A stretch of DNA of 64,000 bases from NCBI GenBank assembly GCA_026874595.1, contig CM049317.1, positions 51,667,618 to 51,731,617 of the forward strand. The letters run 5' to 3'. The DNA comes from Sipunculus nudus. Taxonomy: Eukaryota > Annelida > Sipuncula > Golfingiida > Sipunculidae. The position numbers and the translations under genes are program-made. The notes under the pieces were generated by a model, which was not told the DNA's origin, did no database searches, and saw only the letters and a program-made list of their open reading frames with translations. Positions 46,803-59,499 of the stretch are shown one piece after another (within the stretch, counting starts at the first letter, position 1; each line of letters begins with the position of its first letter).

Positions 46803-48154
46803 TGTTGGGGCAAATAAGCTGTATTTTAGTGACACCTGGTTGGAGAAGCCAATAAACAGAGCGAGCAAGAGAAAAGAACACTCAGCCATTGAAATGTCAA
46901 ACTACCCTTTTTCATTGAACTTTAATTTACAATTAGAGTCCTTCGTAATCTCACACATATAAAGTGCTGTGCTGAAAAGTGACTGCTGTGTGTCTTTGTT
47001 TTCTTTTTCATAGAACGCAATGTTTTAATAAACAAATATTTTAAAGGATACGATACGCGATCCATTGCAAATACTTTGACCTTAAAAAGAATTTCAATAG
47101 TTTGTCGACATACGGACTTACGGAGTACTAGTTTAATCTCTAATATTCAGAAACTATACGACAAATGAGCAGGAAAATTATCAGAGTCTCTGTTTAATGT
47201 GTTGCTAGTTAGAAAAATGTTTTTACTAAAAATAAAGGTAGACATATCGACAATGCGCATACGCTTCTCTGCCCATAGTACATCATTTTTCTGAACAAAA
47301 GCACTGCCAATGATAAGCTACATACATTGGATTGATTGACAAAAGTAAACGCTCCCACTGTTTTCCCCACAAAGAATCAGTTATTCAATTATTCTTTGAA
47401 TAGTTTATGGTCAAATATCTCTATTTCTATATTAGTAATCAGGCTAAACAGGCTGACATTTTTTTTCTTAAATTAATGTTCAACTGATCATTTTAACCTA
47501 GGTTGCTTGGATACTGTTCAATTCAAAATACTTGTCAATTAATTGTCATTAAGATCTTCATATTTTTATTTTCATCCTATCTCAAGCATGTGAAGGATAT
47601 TTAAATAAAAAAAACATGGAGTAGCATAAAAAATCAATTACTGAATAAACACCTGGACAATTTGATAAAAAAATTTCTCGACACTTTTTAATACATAGTG
47701 ACCGGTGTGCTGTTATGTGAATTATTATGCGTTTTTTTATAATTTTTATTATTTAAAATTTATTTGTGTCATTTGTAGCCGCGGTAGTATAGTCGATGGT
47801 AGGAAAACATTATTCTGAGACGTCCTTCAAATAAAAAGAAAAAATATAATAAAGAAAAGCAAACAGGCTTTTTTTTATCTTATTATAGTAAAACAGTTAT
47901 TTTGATAATATTTACCATTCTGAGCCGACATAAATTTTAAATACTACTCGGAAAATCTGACACGAAATCCTTTTTTTTTTGTATTTTGCATGACATGGCT
48001 AAGCGACGGCACAACAGGTAAAAGATATCGCGAACGAATCTACGTATCAATTATTTATTACCTATATTTTACATGAATCCTTGAGAAAAAAAACTAACTT
48101 AGGTATTACGTTTAGGGCCTGGTTTAAAACAAAATGTTAAAGCCCCAATGGATT
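45501..48154. other. Unassigned DNA with simple repeats
   Basis: It contains (TA)n at 46226-46274 and a poly-T of about 30 at 46769-46797. A 62-codon minus frame at 45687-45875 ends next to a GTAAGT and could be an exon, but I do not recognise it. A diverged copy of the hAT-like MITE lies at 46068-46150. Confidence 0.4.
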
Positions 48155-48325
48155 TATCAAGGAAATATGCGTGCGTGTTCGAAAGTTTTAAGTGTATGAG
48201 AAATAGTTCCATACAACAAAAAGAAAGTAGTGCTGTACACTGTCATGATAATTAATCATTCATTAATAATCTCTCCTCACAGCTTATGATAAATGCATTT
48301 AAATCAATATTATATATAGACAACA
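48155..48325 (+). repeat. Dispersed repeat family R3, copy 2
   Basis: Matches 25080-25275 in ordered blocks (ccatacaacaaaaagaaa, gataattaatcattcatta, atctctcctcaca). Confidence 0.6.
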
Positions 48326-48598
48326 CGGCCATTATCTATCAATTTAAAAAAGGATAATATCGCAATACGGATCGCAAAACGCTACCACATATTGCAATAT
48401 ATTGCAATACGATTTTTTTAGGCGATACCCAGCCCAAATAACTAAGTGCAAATAAATAACAATGTCACTGTAAAAGCAATGTTATATTTGTCAAAGAAGA
48501 GCGCAGCGAAGATACCCGTGCCGAAGTTTGCGCTCCAAATCTGAGCGGGACCAAGTAATCCCTTGGGGAGAAAACACTGCGTATTAATCATTTTGATC

Positions 48599-48757
48599 TG
48601 AGGCAGGCCGACTCTGAGTTCAATGGAAGGCAGACCGACAATAATTGTCATGTGAGACAAGCCGACACTAATTGTTATAATAGGCACGCCGACAATAACT
48701 GAAATATGAGGCAGACCGACAATAACTGATATATGAGGCAGACCGACAGTAAATGTA
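48599..48757. repeat. 27-bp tandem repeat, six copies
   Basis: Units resemble aggcagaccgacaataactg followed by atatatg. The last two are nearly identical and the first is most diverged, which is consistent with directional decay at one edge. Confidence 0.85.
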
Positions 48758-48978
48758 ATGTTACGTCTGGAAAGGACTTATGACTTGGTTCATATTCATT
48801 ACTGAAATTTACAAGGCACGCATAGTAAACAACGTAACTAAATATGCGGTGTGATGGCCTCAAGACAAATTTCTTGAAAATAATTGATCCCGCATGGTCT
48901 TCACTTTAATGTTTTGCTCGATATCGAGAGATAAAGCTGGGTTAATTCTACTTGAATTTACTTCCGAAGTATTGAAAT

Positions 48979-49101
<123 letters not shown>

Positions 49102-49479
49102 AAAAGGTATAAAAGGTATAATCTGCTTCTCAATTTTCAAAATTTTTTTTCAAAGCGCAGAAGAATTAACCAGAAAGTTATATGTGAAACTAGAAATTTG
49201 CATTCCAAGGCATGCAATCCTCCGCCATATGGGGGTCCCTATTGCGGGATGCAGACGGCGGCTCACCTCAGAAAACATTTAAAAAACGCTCGGCGAACAT
49301 TTATATCCCGCTGCTGAAGTTCATACTTTAAACTTTAATTTGAACACATGCTGTATTGCAGACCACCACTGAAACCCTCACTCCAAAGTTAAGGGCGCTC
49401 GATCATGGCCTGAACAGGCGGGCAGGCAAATTGCGGGGCACGAGGCTGGACCGTGTTTGTTTTTCACTTATCTGGCGCA
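49102..49479. other. Unassigned DNA
   Basis: Nothing recognised beyond ordinary AT-rich sequence. Confidence 0.4.
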
Positions 49480-49725
49480 TATTCCCAGGTTTATTCATGC
49501 ATATGTGACTGCACATTTGTGAATATTCCTAGAAATCCTTCCTAGATCCAGACCATGAACCGGACCTGCACCAAGATCTAGTCGATACTTCATTGGACCA
49601 TTCCCGAGGTGAACTGAAAACTTCATTGGATTCCCTTCATGACTGCGCGAGTTATGTTGTGAACAAACACACACAACCACATACACACACAAAAACACAT
49701 TCGAACGGGCATGAGGGGGAGGAAG
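49480..49725 (-). repeat. R1 repeat, inverted copy
   Basis: On the minus strand it carries gtgtgtttgttcacaacata, actcgcgcagtcatga, atcttggtgcaggtcc and ggaatattcacaaatgtgca. These are the R1 blocks in the same order as 50947-51205 but opposite orientation, 1.2 kb away. Confidence 0.7.
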
Positions 49726-50450
49726 TTATTGTATAAAAAAGTCATAAGACGGCTCCCTAAAAATAGTTACACATCTAGTATAGACCTGTCTGCTATAACA
49801 TCGTGAGATTTACAAGGGACAAATACGGAAAAAAATCAATTAAATCATTCGACTGAAAATGTTCAATGTAGTTATAGGGTTCACTGAAATACGTGTGGTT
49901 TACTAGGATAAATATCATTTATAAATCAAAACTGGGGACTTAACATTATATAAAAGCTCAACATTACGACCGATAATAAGACCTCGATAAAGGGTTCGCT
50001 TTTTCCAGGTGATTGTTTACTCGAGGTTTGACTGGCAAGGATCTAACGACAGTCTGTGTGGCTATCCATAGCTTGTTAAAAAGTAAGAGCTGTTTGACCA
50101 CCATGTATATTACAGAGGCGTCAATATAGGAGGGATGGGGAATATTAACCCCCCCCCCACACACACACACCTTTTTTTGCAAGGGAGTATGATCAATGTA
50201 ACCCCCCGCTTTTCAGAGAATATCATTTATATATTGCATTGAAATATATTGTTAATTAAAATTATAGACTTTGGTTCCATTTATGAGTTTACTATCAAAT
50301 ATTTTCGTAAACCTGGTTTAGAATCAACCTATAATGAAAACAAACACCTTATACTTAATTGATATCTATTAGAAATGTAATTCAGCATATATATTTGAAA
50401 TGTGCCATACAGACGCTAAAATGAGAGAGATATACACACACATATATATT

Positions 50451-50494
<44 letters not shown>

Positions 50495-50946
50495 GGTCAT
50501 CCCCCCCCCCCCCCCGGTGGATAAAGTGACGCCACTGATGTATTAAGTATTCCACCTACCTCTCCATTGCCACGGACGGTCATTTTTTGGGGGGAAAATG
50601 TTTATAACAATATTGAAAAATGAGTCAAACAGAAAAAATTGAAATTCATGTCCAACCACACCTGGGACGTCCAGACGTAATTTATTATTATTAATATTGA
50701 AAAATATTCAGTAAATATATTTTTGATATTAACTATAAATATCATAACTGTAACCATTGATCAATCAAATGCATTTCAACACTTCAGATCGAGATTAAGA
50801 GTTTATGCCTCATGCATATAATGAACGGCAGACCTGACAAAAGAAACAACCTTGACGCAGACATCCCGGCCCTTGTATGACCATCCATGAACGGGCATTG
50901 AAATATGACCTGTACGTAACTTGCTTAATGTGTTAACCTGTAATAA
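49726..50946. other. Unassigned DNA with (TG)n and C-tract
   Basis: A (TG)n run ending in CGCGCG (50453-50494) is followed by a C-tract (50501-50515). No gene. Confidence 0.45.
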
Positions 50947-51205
50947 TTGCCCCCGCCAGGAGGGTATGCGTTCATCTCCGTTCGTGTTTGTGTGTGTTTA
51001 TGTTTAATGCGTATATGTGTGTTTACAGCATAACTCAAGCAATTTATGAGTGGAATTTCATGTGATGTTCAGCGCATTTCCAGGATGGGCCAGTGAAAAA
51101 TCACGTGGATTTTGGTGTGGATCCAGCGCATGATCCGTATTCAGGAACGTCATCAAGGAATATTCACAAATGTACAGTCACTTATGCACGAATGATCCTG
51201 TGAAT
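50947..51205 (+). repeat. R1 repeat, longest copy
   Basis: Blocks in order: cccccgccaggagggtatgc, ttcgtgtttgtgtgtg, cataactcaagcaattt, gattttggtgtggatcc, gatccgtattcagg and ggaatattcacaaatgtaca. It shares the 5' half with 14811-15015 and the 3' half with 49480-49725. Confidence 0.75.
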
Positions 51206-51435
51206 TTGGGCCGAATAAGTGAACACAAACACGGTCTGGGGAATGTCCCACAATACCCTCCCCCCCCCCCCCCCCCCGGCGGAGGTCTCCATTCCTTAGA
51301 ATGCAGATTCCCAGTTAGTATTACATCTTACGCCTATTCAACTCTGTTGGAACAACAGCACTTGTACTTGTCGCATAATCGAGGTTCAGGTTGTTGGTTC
51401 GGATAACAATTCTTTTTACAGTAATCTTTTTTTGA

Positions 51436-51436
<1 letters not shown>

Positions 51437-51499
<63 letters not shown>
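51437..51499. repeat. (TA)n at left edge of 4.1 kb element
   Basis: Pure TA run abutting the GTCCCC terminus. A matching TA run of similar length abuts the right end. Confidence 0.95.
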
Positions 51500-51500
<1 letters not shown>

Positions 51501-52224
51501 TCCCCGGGATACATCGATTTAATTGCAAAATTTTATCGTTAATCTTAGGTTTATTATCCGATAAAGTATACTTTGGGACATTAGAAAATGGCAGTCTTAG
51601 TTGCACAGACGGTAGTTCTGGCCTGAAGGTAAAAAGAGCTAACCCCTACCCCCTATACCGGCGTTTTGCCACAATCATGCCATGCAACCTTCGGATCACA
51701 ATATTTCTTTAATGCCTTGGCAGATTTGGATAATCTTAGTATCTAGTTGAATGTTTTCAAGCATGGTCGACATGATGAGCATAATTTCGCGGCCACATGA
51801 GGTAAAAATCAAGGCCAAAGGCCAAGGTCAAGGTCACTTGTAGGCCCTAAAAGCAGATGGTATCCTTTTTTTTAATTAAATCCATATATATATATATATT
51901 ATTTGGACACAATCTCGCAGTTTCAGTTGAATCAGTGGACGATTGATTTATTAAGGTTCCGATAAATTAGTTCTCAAAGCATAGTAACATATTTCAAGGT
52001 CAAGGTCATCAGTTACACGAAACAAAAAGGGTTAGCTTGATCCGTGGTATGGTAATATAGACGAGTTTGAGTATACTTATCTGATTAATTAAGAGGTGAT
52101 TCTCTTATAAACTTGCGGAATGTACATACACTTTGAATATTCGAAACCAGTTTCCAAAAATAAATTAATTCTGCTTATTCTCGGGCTTCTTAAACAGTAC
52201 CAGCTTTAGTTTTGAAGACAATGA

Positions 52225-52653
52225 GCAAGAACTTTTGCGCCCTTTTTTTGGATTTGGAGTAAGTGCCAAGATATGAACCGTGTTTGGCACAGACTTCTTC
52301 CCAACAAGAGTCCGCAGAGAAAAGCAAAGCAAACTCTGTCTAAGCTCAATTCCTTTGACGCTGCCAACCTTCTTCCCTGCCTCTATGTCCTTGAGCAGAA
52401 AATCTCCAGGGTCAAACTTGTCAACCATATGTCGGCAAATGCGCACAAGGCTCATATAAATGAATTGGATCCCTGAAACATGGTTGGATGAAGGAGGAAA
52501 TTTCATTCCTAAATTTTTTATGGAGAGCGAGTTCCGGATAACCTGTTTCATGAGGAAAATGAGACAGAGGATGATGACATTAGCGATATTGATAATTATG
52601 AAGAGGACGGTGAGAGTGACAATGGGAGCAATGTCAAATCAGGGAATATATAA
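52225..52653 (+). pseudogene. Decayed Tigger/pogo-like transposase C-terminus
   Basis: One plus-strand frame contains SKCQDMNRVWHRLLPNKSP, similar in spirit to the C-terminal CxxxMNxVWKKLLP segment of Tigger transposases. After about 50 open residues come three stops, then a strongly acidic tail (ENETEDDDISDIDNYEEDG) ending at a TAA (52651-52653). All pieces share a single phase, so decay is by nonsense changes. An opposite-strand 128-codon frame over the same bases (52165-52551) is a shadow. The DDE catalytic part would lie to the left but is replaced by the arm. The assignment is by motif memory and is modest. Confidence 0.45.
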
Positions 52654-54974
52654 ACTCTCTTAACGTGATAATTATTTAAGCTAATGAGCTTATTTCATAC
52701 ACATATCAATATTCAACTTTGTTTTAAATGTATACTAGAATTTTGATCAAAATTTTTATTTTTTAGGTTATTAGCATAAATTTTAAATCATTATCTTAAA
52801 TTCTACCCAATTCCGACCACGGTACATTTGTTTCCTATTAACACTGTTGATTTCATTTTCACAGCATATACACATGAAGATTGGATCTTTTAGTTTCTGA
52901 AATATCAAAGGAATTGCTAAAAAAAATTCAAAGAATTGATTTAGAAAAGTATTTTTTTTCAATTTACACAGACCATGTAAACTTTTTTTATATCAACCTC
53001 ACCTAGTACATTGATATATACAGCTCTGTGTTATGCAACCAGGCATCTGCCCTAGCTCAGCTTGGATGGGCTTCAACTCTGCCCTACATCCCCCCCCCCC
53101 CCAGGATGATGTGTCAACTAGCTGAATATCGTAATTTTCTATAAATTATCGTTCTTGTTCAAGGCTTTAGCTACATTTTGGATTATGAATTGTATCAAAA
53201 GGTGTTAAAATGATTAAAGTTTCATTTAATAATGTCCACAAAATGATGAATTGCTACTAAATTGTGGATGTTTATAAGATTAGGATTTCCTTAAATCAGA
53301 ACAGTAAAAACCTTTGAATATTTTTTCAGCAGCCCTATTCAGTCGCCTGCATGTCACCCTTTTTGACCTTTCAGCCTAATTATACACGCTTCAATCGGGG
53401 AATACTGCGCAGCTCTCTCGCTCTTTGCAGGCCACATCTGGCCCAAGGTGCCCAACCCCTATCCTCTTGTAGTTGTTTCGGTCAACAACATATCAATAAA
53501 CAATTATGATTTTTTTATTGGTTTATAATAACAACTAAAAAAATAACGAAAAAGGGAATTAATAGTTAATGAGTAACAGGGAATAACCTTGCAATTACTG
53601 ATGTTGTATGGATCTTGTATGAATGGCCCTAAGTGCATTCCATATAGGACACCATGTAGTCACCTTTGGGTATTTTCATTTCAAGTTCAATAATGAAAAA
53701 AAATTGAATAAAATTGATTTATACTTTTAGGGATGATATGAAGCAAAACAATGATAGAGAAGGCTGCAGTTGATTATATAAAAAATAATCTAAATTTACA
53801 GGTATTTTAAAGGTGTTTCACTTTGTTAATTTATATCATTTGCAAAATTAAGAGAAAATGGTTGAGTATTGGCTATAACAGATGTCACATGATACTATGT
53901 AAATAATCAAAATTTATATTAAAAATCCCTTTATTTCTTTATCTCCAGTTCGCTCCTTCTATAACTTATTGGATGTTCTAATTCTTGAGGTATTTTTTTA
54001 ATAGTGTGTATTAGTTTTACAGCTTAGATTACTGTTAATTTTTTTTATAAATGTATTAAAAAATAAAATTATTCAAATGTGATTAAACAAATCAGAGCTT
54101 AGACAAGTTCTCCTTATGTTCCCAATGTTAATAATTGTCCAAAGCCTCTAGCTATATCCAGTGTGTAGAACATAAATTAACATATGTTAAACATAAATTA
54201 AAGCCGTATATTCAGTTACTTAAAAACCTAATTTAATTAAGAGCAGTATAATGCGTATTCTCTCAAACTCACCGTTCAGTTTTGCTTTATGCAAATGTTT
54301 CCCAGCTAAACCATCCCAGCACTTCACACAAGGCTGTTTGACACCTTTTTATGGCTCTGCGTGTTTATGAACACAGTTCACGTGTGTCTGTTTACCATAA
54401 CAAGGCCGCTTGACCGGAAGTCCGATTGTGAGCCTCAACACGCAATGTTTCAGCCGGAGGGAACATGTATTACATTTTCGGGGCCAAGTCAGTCAGGGCA
54501 CCGCATGATTGACAGGTGTTGTGGTTGAGTCCCGATCGATGTGTTATGTTGACACTTGTGATCGGGCCCGGTCTACTGTTATTAAAAATTGTTTACAGGA
54601 AAAAGCAAACAATTTCAGGAAAATATTTTGGGAGGTACAAATTTATTTTAAAGGGAGGAGGCAATTTTTCGTGTTAATACAACATGCTTTACAGGTGAAT
54701 GGACCCCCCTTAAAATTTGTAAAATTTGTATGTCTTAGATTCTCAACGAATATTTTTTGACTGAAACTGAATAAATACTCACGAGATACAATTTACATGA
54801 TAAAAATGACAAAATGGTGTATACCTGTAGCATCAGGCCAAGTCACTCCATTTCCAAATGTAAATCATTTCAATTGACATAAGTCCTCTTTGCTATATAG
54901 CAGGATTTCATCAAAATCTTTAATAACCATGGTTTCTTTGCCTAAACCAGTTGGTTGTTATGCCTACATTAGGT
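52654..54974. other. Interior of 4.1 kb element, unassigned
   Basis: AT-rich, with a C-tract at 53090-53102. No frame recognised. Confidence 0.4.
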
Positions 54975-55638
54975 TTTAAGAAGAATTAATTTTTTGTTTT
55001 GAAACTGGTTTAAAACATTAAAGTTTATGTTCTTTCCGCCAGTGAATGAAAGAATCATCTCTTTATTAATCATTACAGTCAAACTCGTCTATATTACCAC
55101 ACAACGGATCAAGCTGACCATATAGGTTGTTTCGCATACCTGATGACAATGACCTTAAACCAAGTTACTTGTCTTTGAGAACTACTTTATCTGAATCTCA
55201 TTTAATCAATCTCCCACTGAAACTAAGTTATTGTGTCAAAATATAAATATATAGAGAGATTTCGTGCAAAAACAGGCTATCAACTGCTTTTAAGGCCTTG
55301 AGGTGACCGTGACCTTGACCTTTGGCATTGATTTTTACCTCACATGGCCATGAAATCATGCTTATCATGTCGGCCATGCTTGACAACATAAACCTAGATA
55401 CCAAGATCATCCAAATCTGCCAAGGCATTCCAGAAATATTGTGATCCGAAGGTTGCATAACATGAATGTGGCAAATCACCGATATAGCGGTAGGGGTTGG
55501 CTTTTTTGGAGCTGCAGGGCAGAACTACCGTCTGTGCAACTAAAGACTGCCATTTTCTAATGTCCCAAAGTATACTTCATCGGAATATAAACCTAAGATT
55601 AACGATAAAATTTTGCAATTAAATCGATGTATCCCGGG

Positions 55639-55641
<3 letters not shown>

Positions 55642-55707
<66 letters not shown>
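55642..55707. repeat. (TA)n at right edge of 4.1 kb element
   Basis: Pure TA run directly after the GGGGAC terminus. Confidence 0.95.
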
Positions 55708-55709
<2 letters not shown>

Positions 55710-57589
55710 GTACATAGTAAGGAAGATATCTTTTCCTCCTATGACTGAAAGGATTAACATAAACACATTAGTTTCATAATACAAAAACTCCTGTTTACAC
55801 ATTTCCAGTATATAAATTTACGGTTTCATTTATCGTTTTATACATAGTACTAGTCCACCTGTCATGGTAATTGCTTACTCTTTTGTTTTTTATTGCAATG
55901 ATAAATTTAGTGTTGTTCAAAGAGGCCCGGTGCTTCTTCAAGCCTGAGAATGATACTATAATTTGTTTCTTACTACATATTATGTCCTCTGTCACCCGGG
56001 AGATGAATTGGACTCCTTGTCTGATAATCACCAACGTATAATTAACCATAGCTTAATGAGATGTGGTAAAAACTCATTTGTCCTTTGAAGAAATATAACA
56101 ATGGCAGAATATGTGATAAGATATCCAGCTTGATTAACGTGCGATCAATAGGTGTGGATTATGGATTCATGAACAAGCATCACTCATCCCCTATCCAGGT
56201 TATCAAGTGTACCGGGACAGCGAGTTTAAATTACGCTCGGACGCAGAGCTAGGGAAGAAAAAGATGTAGACGTAAAATCTGGCTCCGGTTTACACTGGTT
56301 TAAACAATATTTTGTTGCAAAATAGCATGAAAATTTGAAAACAGCGCCTAGGCTATGTTCTTCTCCTCATATACAATAATTAATTCTCATTATATATTAA
56401 ACAAGAATCGAAAAAAGATAAATACATGCATATAGCACCCGTGCATTTGTACAATAGTACGTAATATCTTGCATCTTGACATCATTCATTAGCCAATATG
56501 TATTATGTACACTAGCTAATAAACCCGGTATAACGGTCTTTTTACCAGGGTTAGGGATATATACTTACTGATATGTGGAATGTTGGCTCATTTTTTATTC
56601 TTAAAGTTAACAGAAAATATAGGTTTTAAGTGGTATACTGTCTCAATAAGATATATACAAATATTTTTACATTTATTTTGTGGCGCCTGTGCTAGTGGCA
56701 AGAAATTCATACCCCGGGATGTTTACCTTGACGACCTGGTCAGTGGTGATGTTTACATTGCGAACCGAAAGACGCGGGGTCTTTAAGCTTTTCGATGATA
56801 TTTGATTGGTTTCTATCGTTGGAAGTATAAAGAATAGGTTGATGTGAGGCACACATGAAAGATTATTTAAATGTAGATTGCAAGGAAACTGTTCTTGAAT
56901 AAAGAAACAGAAATATGCATATCTCGTAATTAGCAGAAGCGGACCCAATGGGAAACCATGCAGAGGGTCCGTATCCCATTTTGAGCCGCCGCAAGCCAGA
57001 AACATGTGTTTTTTTTTTTTCACTTTTACTGACCACGCACGTGGGTGAGAGCCTGGTTCAAATGTATGGCCAGACATGCTCAAATCCCTCACTGAAACCA
57101 AGCGTTCTTCATATGAACAATAATCCTTAGTGTTTGAGGTTGATTGACTACGATACACGCATTCCGGTCATTGCTGAAGGCAGTTAGGCAGTGTTCGGTC
57201 TAAACTCCGCGCAAGTCAGTGAAAACAAAATCACTCAAAATTATATGTACATTAAAAATTATATGTTCTCATATCGCTCATGTCACTGCGGAAACAATAA
57301 CCTTTAAAATGAGGTATGGCACATTGTCATACGCAATGCGGTTTCAGAGAACATTGAGGACAAAGGTGGATCGAATTCCTTTTATAATTATTAGATTTAT
57401 CATACGTTTACCCACATATGCACATATACAGAGTCTATATACAACATGCAAAATTGCAGAATTTCAGAGGATATGTTTAAAATGTAATGTTATTTATGTT
57501 TTAGCGTCTCTCGAACCATCTTGGTGCGTTTAAACACTTTAAAAGCGGTTGGTAGCAATGCTGAACCCTTGCACATGCATACGAAGGTC
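55708..57589. other. Mostly unassigned; possible exon at 56690-56765
   Basis: A plus-strand stretch after gtgctag reads ASGKKFIPRDVYLDDLVSGD and continues VYIANRKTRG before a stop. The composition is protein-like, but the acceptor is weak and the family unknown. A 161-codon minus frame (56673-57158) covers the same DNA without a motif. Confidence 0.25.
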
Positions 57590-57930
57590 GACTTCTTCCC
57601 ACAGAAAAGATTTTTGCTTCAAAAAAGGAAGATGTCTACAGTTCTTATTTCTGGACGAATTTTACTGAAAAGGTCAAGACTTTCCTGGGTATAATATTCA
57701 CAAAATGAGAAGATATGTTCTGGTGTCTCCGTCTCATTACCGCATGGACATATAGGATTTCAGTACCGTGGTTTTTAAACAAATGCGATCTCAGAGAGCT
57801 AGTCGCGTTCGAGTGTGGTATATCTGAGCCTGCCTGCTATCCAAGAAATGGCTGAAATATGTTGGTGGCATCTGAATATTCGATTCTAACTTTATCTTAA
57901 AACTGTTAACATTATCAAGCCCGGTTTTTT
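57590..57930 (-). pseudogene. LINE ORF2 C-terminal fragment
   Basis: The minus strand encodes ICPCGNETETPEHIFSFC (about 57763-57710), the Cys-His motif found after the reverse transcriptase in jockey/R1-type LINEs. Just upstream, in shifted frames, are TRTRLASLRSHLFKNHGTEI-like residues typical of the preceding segment. Frameshifts and stops mark it as dead, and the 5' side stops abruptly near 57930. Confidence 0.75.
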
Positions 57931-57999
57931 TAATTTCCTAGATTTTAGGTCGAAATGAGGTGGGCGCCCCCTAAATCCGCCACTGCGCAATATGCCTTA

Positions 58000-58289
58000 G
58001 GCCAAAAATAAATAAAAGGTGTGGTTCTCAGGCACCGCCTGCGTCAATTTAACCCCCCCCCCCCGCATAAAACAAATTATTTTGATTTGTATCTTTTAAG
58101 AAGATAAATAATACAATTTATGTAGTGCTTTTACCTGTCTAGCAAAAAAATTGTTATTTTCATTCTTTTCCCTGATCATATGACATTTTTATCGAAACAT
58201 TCAAAAAAGGTCATAAAAATAAAATACCGTCAGCCCGCATTGATTTTGAAAAAAAAAGTGCCTGAGAACCATACCTTATTTTTTTTGCC
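58000..58289. mobile_element. Harbinger-like MITE, copy 2 (290 bp)
   Basis: Same termini as 31606-31941, flanked by TTA (57997-57999 and 58290-58292). Internal blocks (tagtgcttttac, gacatttttatcgaaaca, cccgcattgatt) are conserved in order. It differs by small indels and a C-tract. Confidence 0.8.
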
Positions 58290-58880
58290 TTACTTACACT
58301 TTTTCTCGACTTCCCTCCCATTAAACTTAATGCCCCCTAATCTGCAGCACTCCGTTTTCTGGCATGTATAAAAAATAAACTTGTTCAGTTGGACACCTGT
58401 AGTGTGAAAATGATACTCTTGTTATTAACAATTCTGCTAATGTCACCACGAGGACACACAACAACATATCATTTAAATTTAGATTCGTTAATGACACCTT
58501 GCTTTGGATGCAGATCATATTCAGCATTTTTGTGATTATAAAAGCCCGTGATGAAACAGGAAAAGGCTGCTTACATCCGGTATAGCCTGGTAGCACTCAT
58601 AAAACTCACCGAGCCAAACGCATGTTTACCATGTCAACTCTCATTATGGTAGTGCCCTATAGACAAATATGTTTTAAATCAAGTTGGAAAGTAAGTTGGA
58701 AATTCGTAGGAGGGTAGAATCATTCATTACAAACAATCTGTTCCACAGTCACCAGAAGACCACACACACGACAAAGCTGTCAAAGCCAACTTAATCTTTC
58801 ATATGTCAAATCAAACCAACATGTTTAAGAAATCTCTTGTAAGTCACATTTAATATGTTAATAGAGCGGACAACGTGGGT
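58290..58880. other. Unassigned DNA
   Basis: Nothing recognised. Confidence 0.4.
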
Positions 58881-58892
58881 GTGCTTCTTGAC

Positions 58893-58937
58893 GATAACAG
58901 ACAATAATTATACGTTCGATAATTATTGTCTGTTATC
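58893..58937. repeat. Perfect 19-bp stem hairpin
   Basis: gataacagacaataattat and its exact complement are separated by the 7-nt loop acgttcg. The right arm plus loop is then repeated directly twice up to the SINE insertion. Confidence 0.9.
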
Positions 58938-58991
58938 AATAATTATACGTTCGTCTAATTATTGTCTGTTATCAATAATTATACGTCCGTC

Positions 58992-59388
58992 AACCGGCTT
59001 CTGTGGCTCAGGGGTAGAGCACAGGGCTCAAAGCCGGGAGATCGTGAGTTCGAATCTTGTCCGAGCCGGTGAGATTTTTCACGGTCGGCCCCCACCCAGG
59101 GTAGGCGTTCTGCAGGCTAAATGGGGAGACTGTACCCAACAGTCGTGTTTCACTCACAAACGAGTGGGCCTTTCGGGGGTTCCTCGGTGTTATGACCCAG
59201 CAATGGGGATGAGATACACCCAGGACCCGCAGGAGTGATTCACCGAGCCTGGTTGACGCCAGAAAATCGTGTCCAAGCCCCTGTCTCGTTGTCGAAAACC
59301 GGAATGGAATTCTGCAGATGTACATACTTAGTTAAGCAAGCATTAAAAAAATGGAGGCGGTTACCTCCACTAAAATAATCTAAAACAA
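58992..59388 (+). mobile_element. tRNA-derived SINE with 15-bp target duplication
   Basis: The head has an A box (tggctcaggggtagagc) and a B box (gagttcgaatctt), with cggct and agccg pairing like a tRNA acceptor. This is followed by about 320 bp of tRNA-unrelated body and an A-rich tail region. It is bounded by aattatacgtccgtc (58977-58991) and aattatacgttcgtc (59389-59403), a 15-bp duplication with one mismatch. The anticodon arm is poorly paired, so this is a Pol III-promoted SINE and not a functional tRNA gene. Confidence 0.88.
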
Positions 59389-59499
59389 AATTATACGTTC
59401 GTCGTAGTCACACCAGCATATAATAAAACCTTTTTTTGTGATAAAAAAAATTGTTTGACTTTAATCAGGTTTGATGTTATCTAACAAAGTCTTAGGATT

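Larger units (their letters stand above)
51500..55641. mobile_element. 4.1 kb TIR transposon with 670-690-bp arms and TA flanks
   Basis: The left arm (51500-52185) and right arm (about 54975-55641) are inverted, with strong similarity at the outer about 150 bp and moderate similarity inward. Both ends are gtccccgggatacatcgatt. Each is flanked by TA inside a (TA)n run, the target preference of Tc1/mariner-order elements. The interior holds a decayed plus-strand reading frame resembling a Tigger/pogo transposase tail. Most of the transposase is missing, so the copy is dead. Confidence 0.8.

Noticed and set aside
52165-52551. 128-codon minus-strand ORF
   Set aside because: Opposite-strand shadow of the acidic, Tigger-like pseudogene frame; no motif of its own.
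58992-59065. Functional tRNA gene
   Set aside because: A and B boxes are present but the anticodon stem is mispaired and the unit continues into a SINE body with target duplications.
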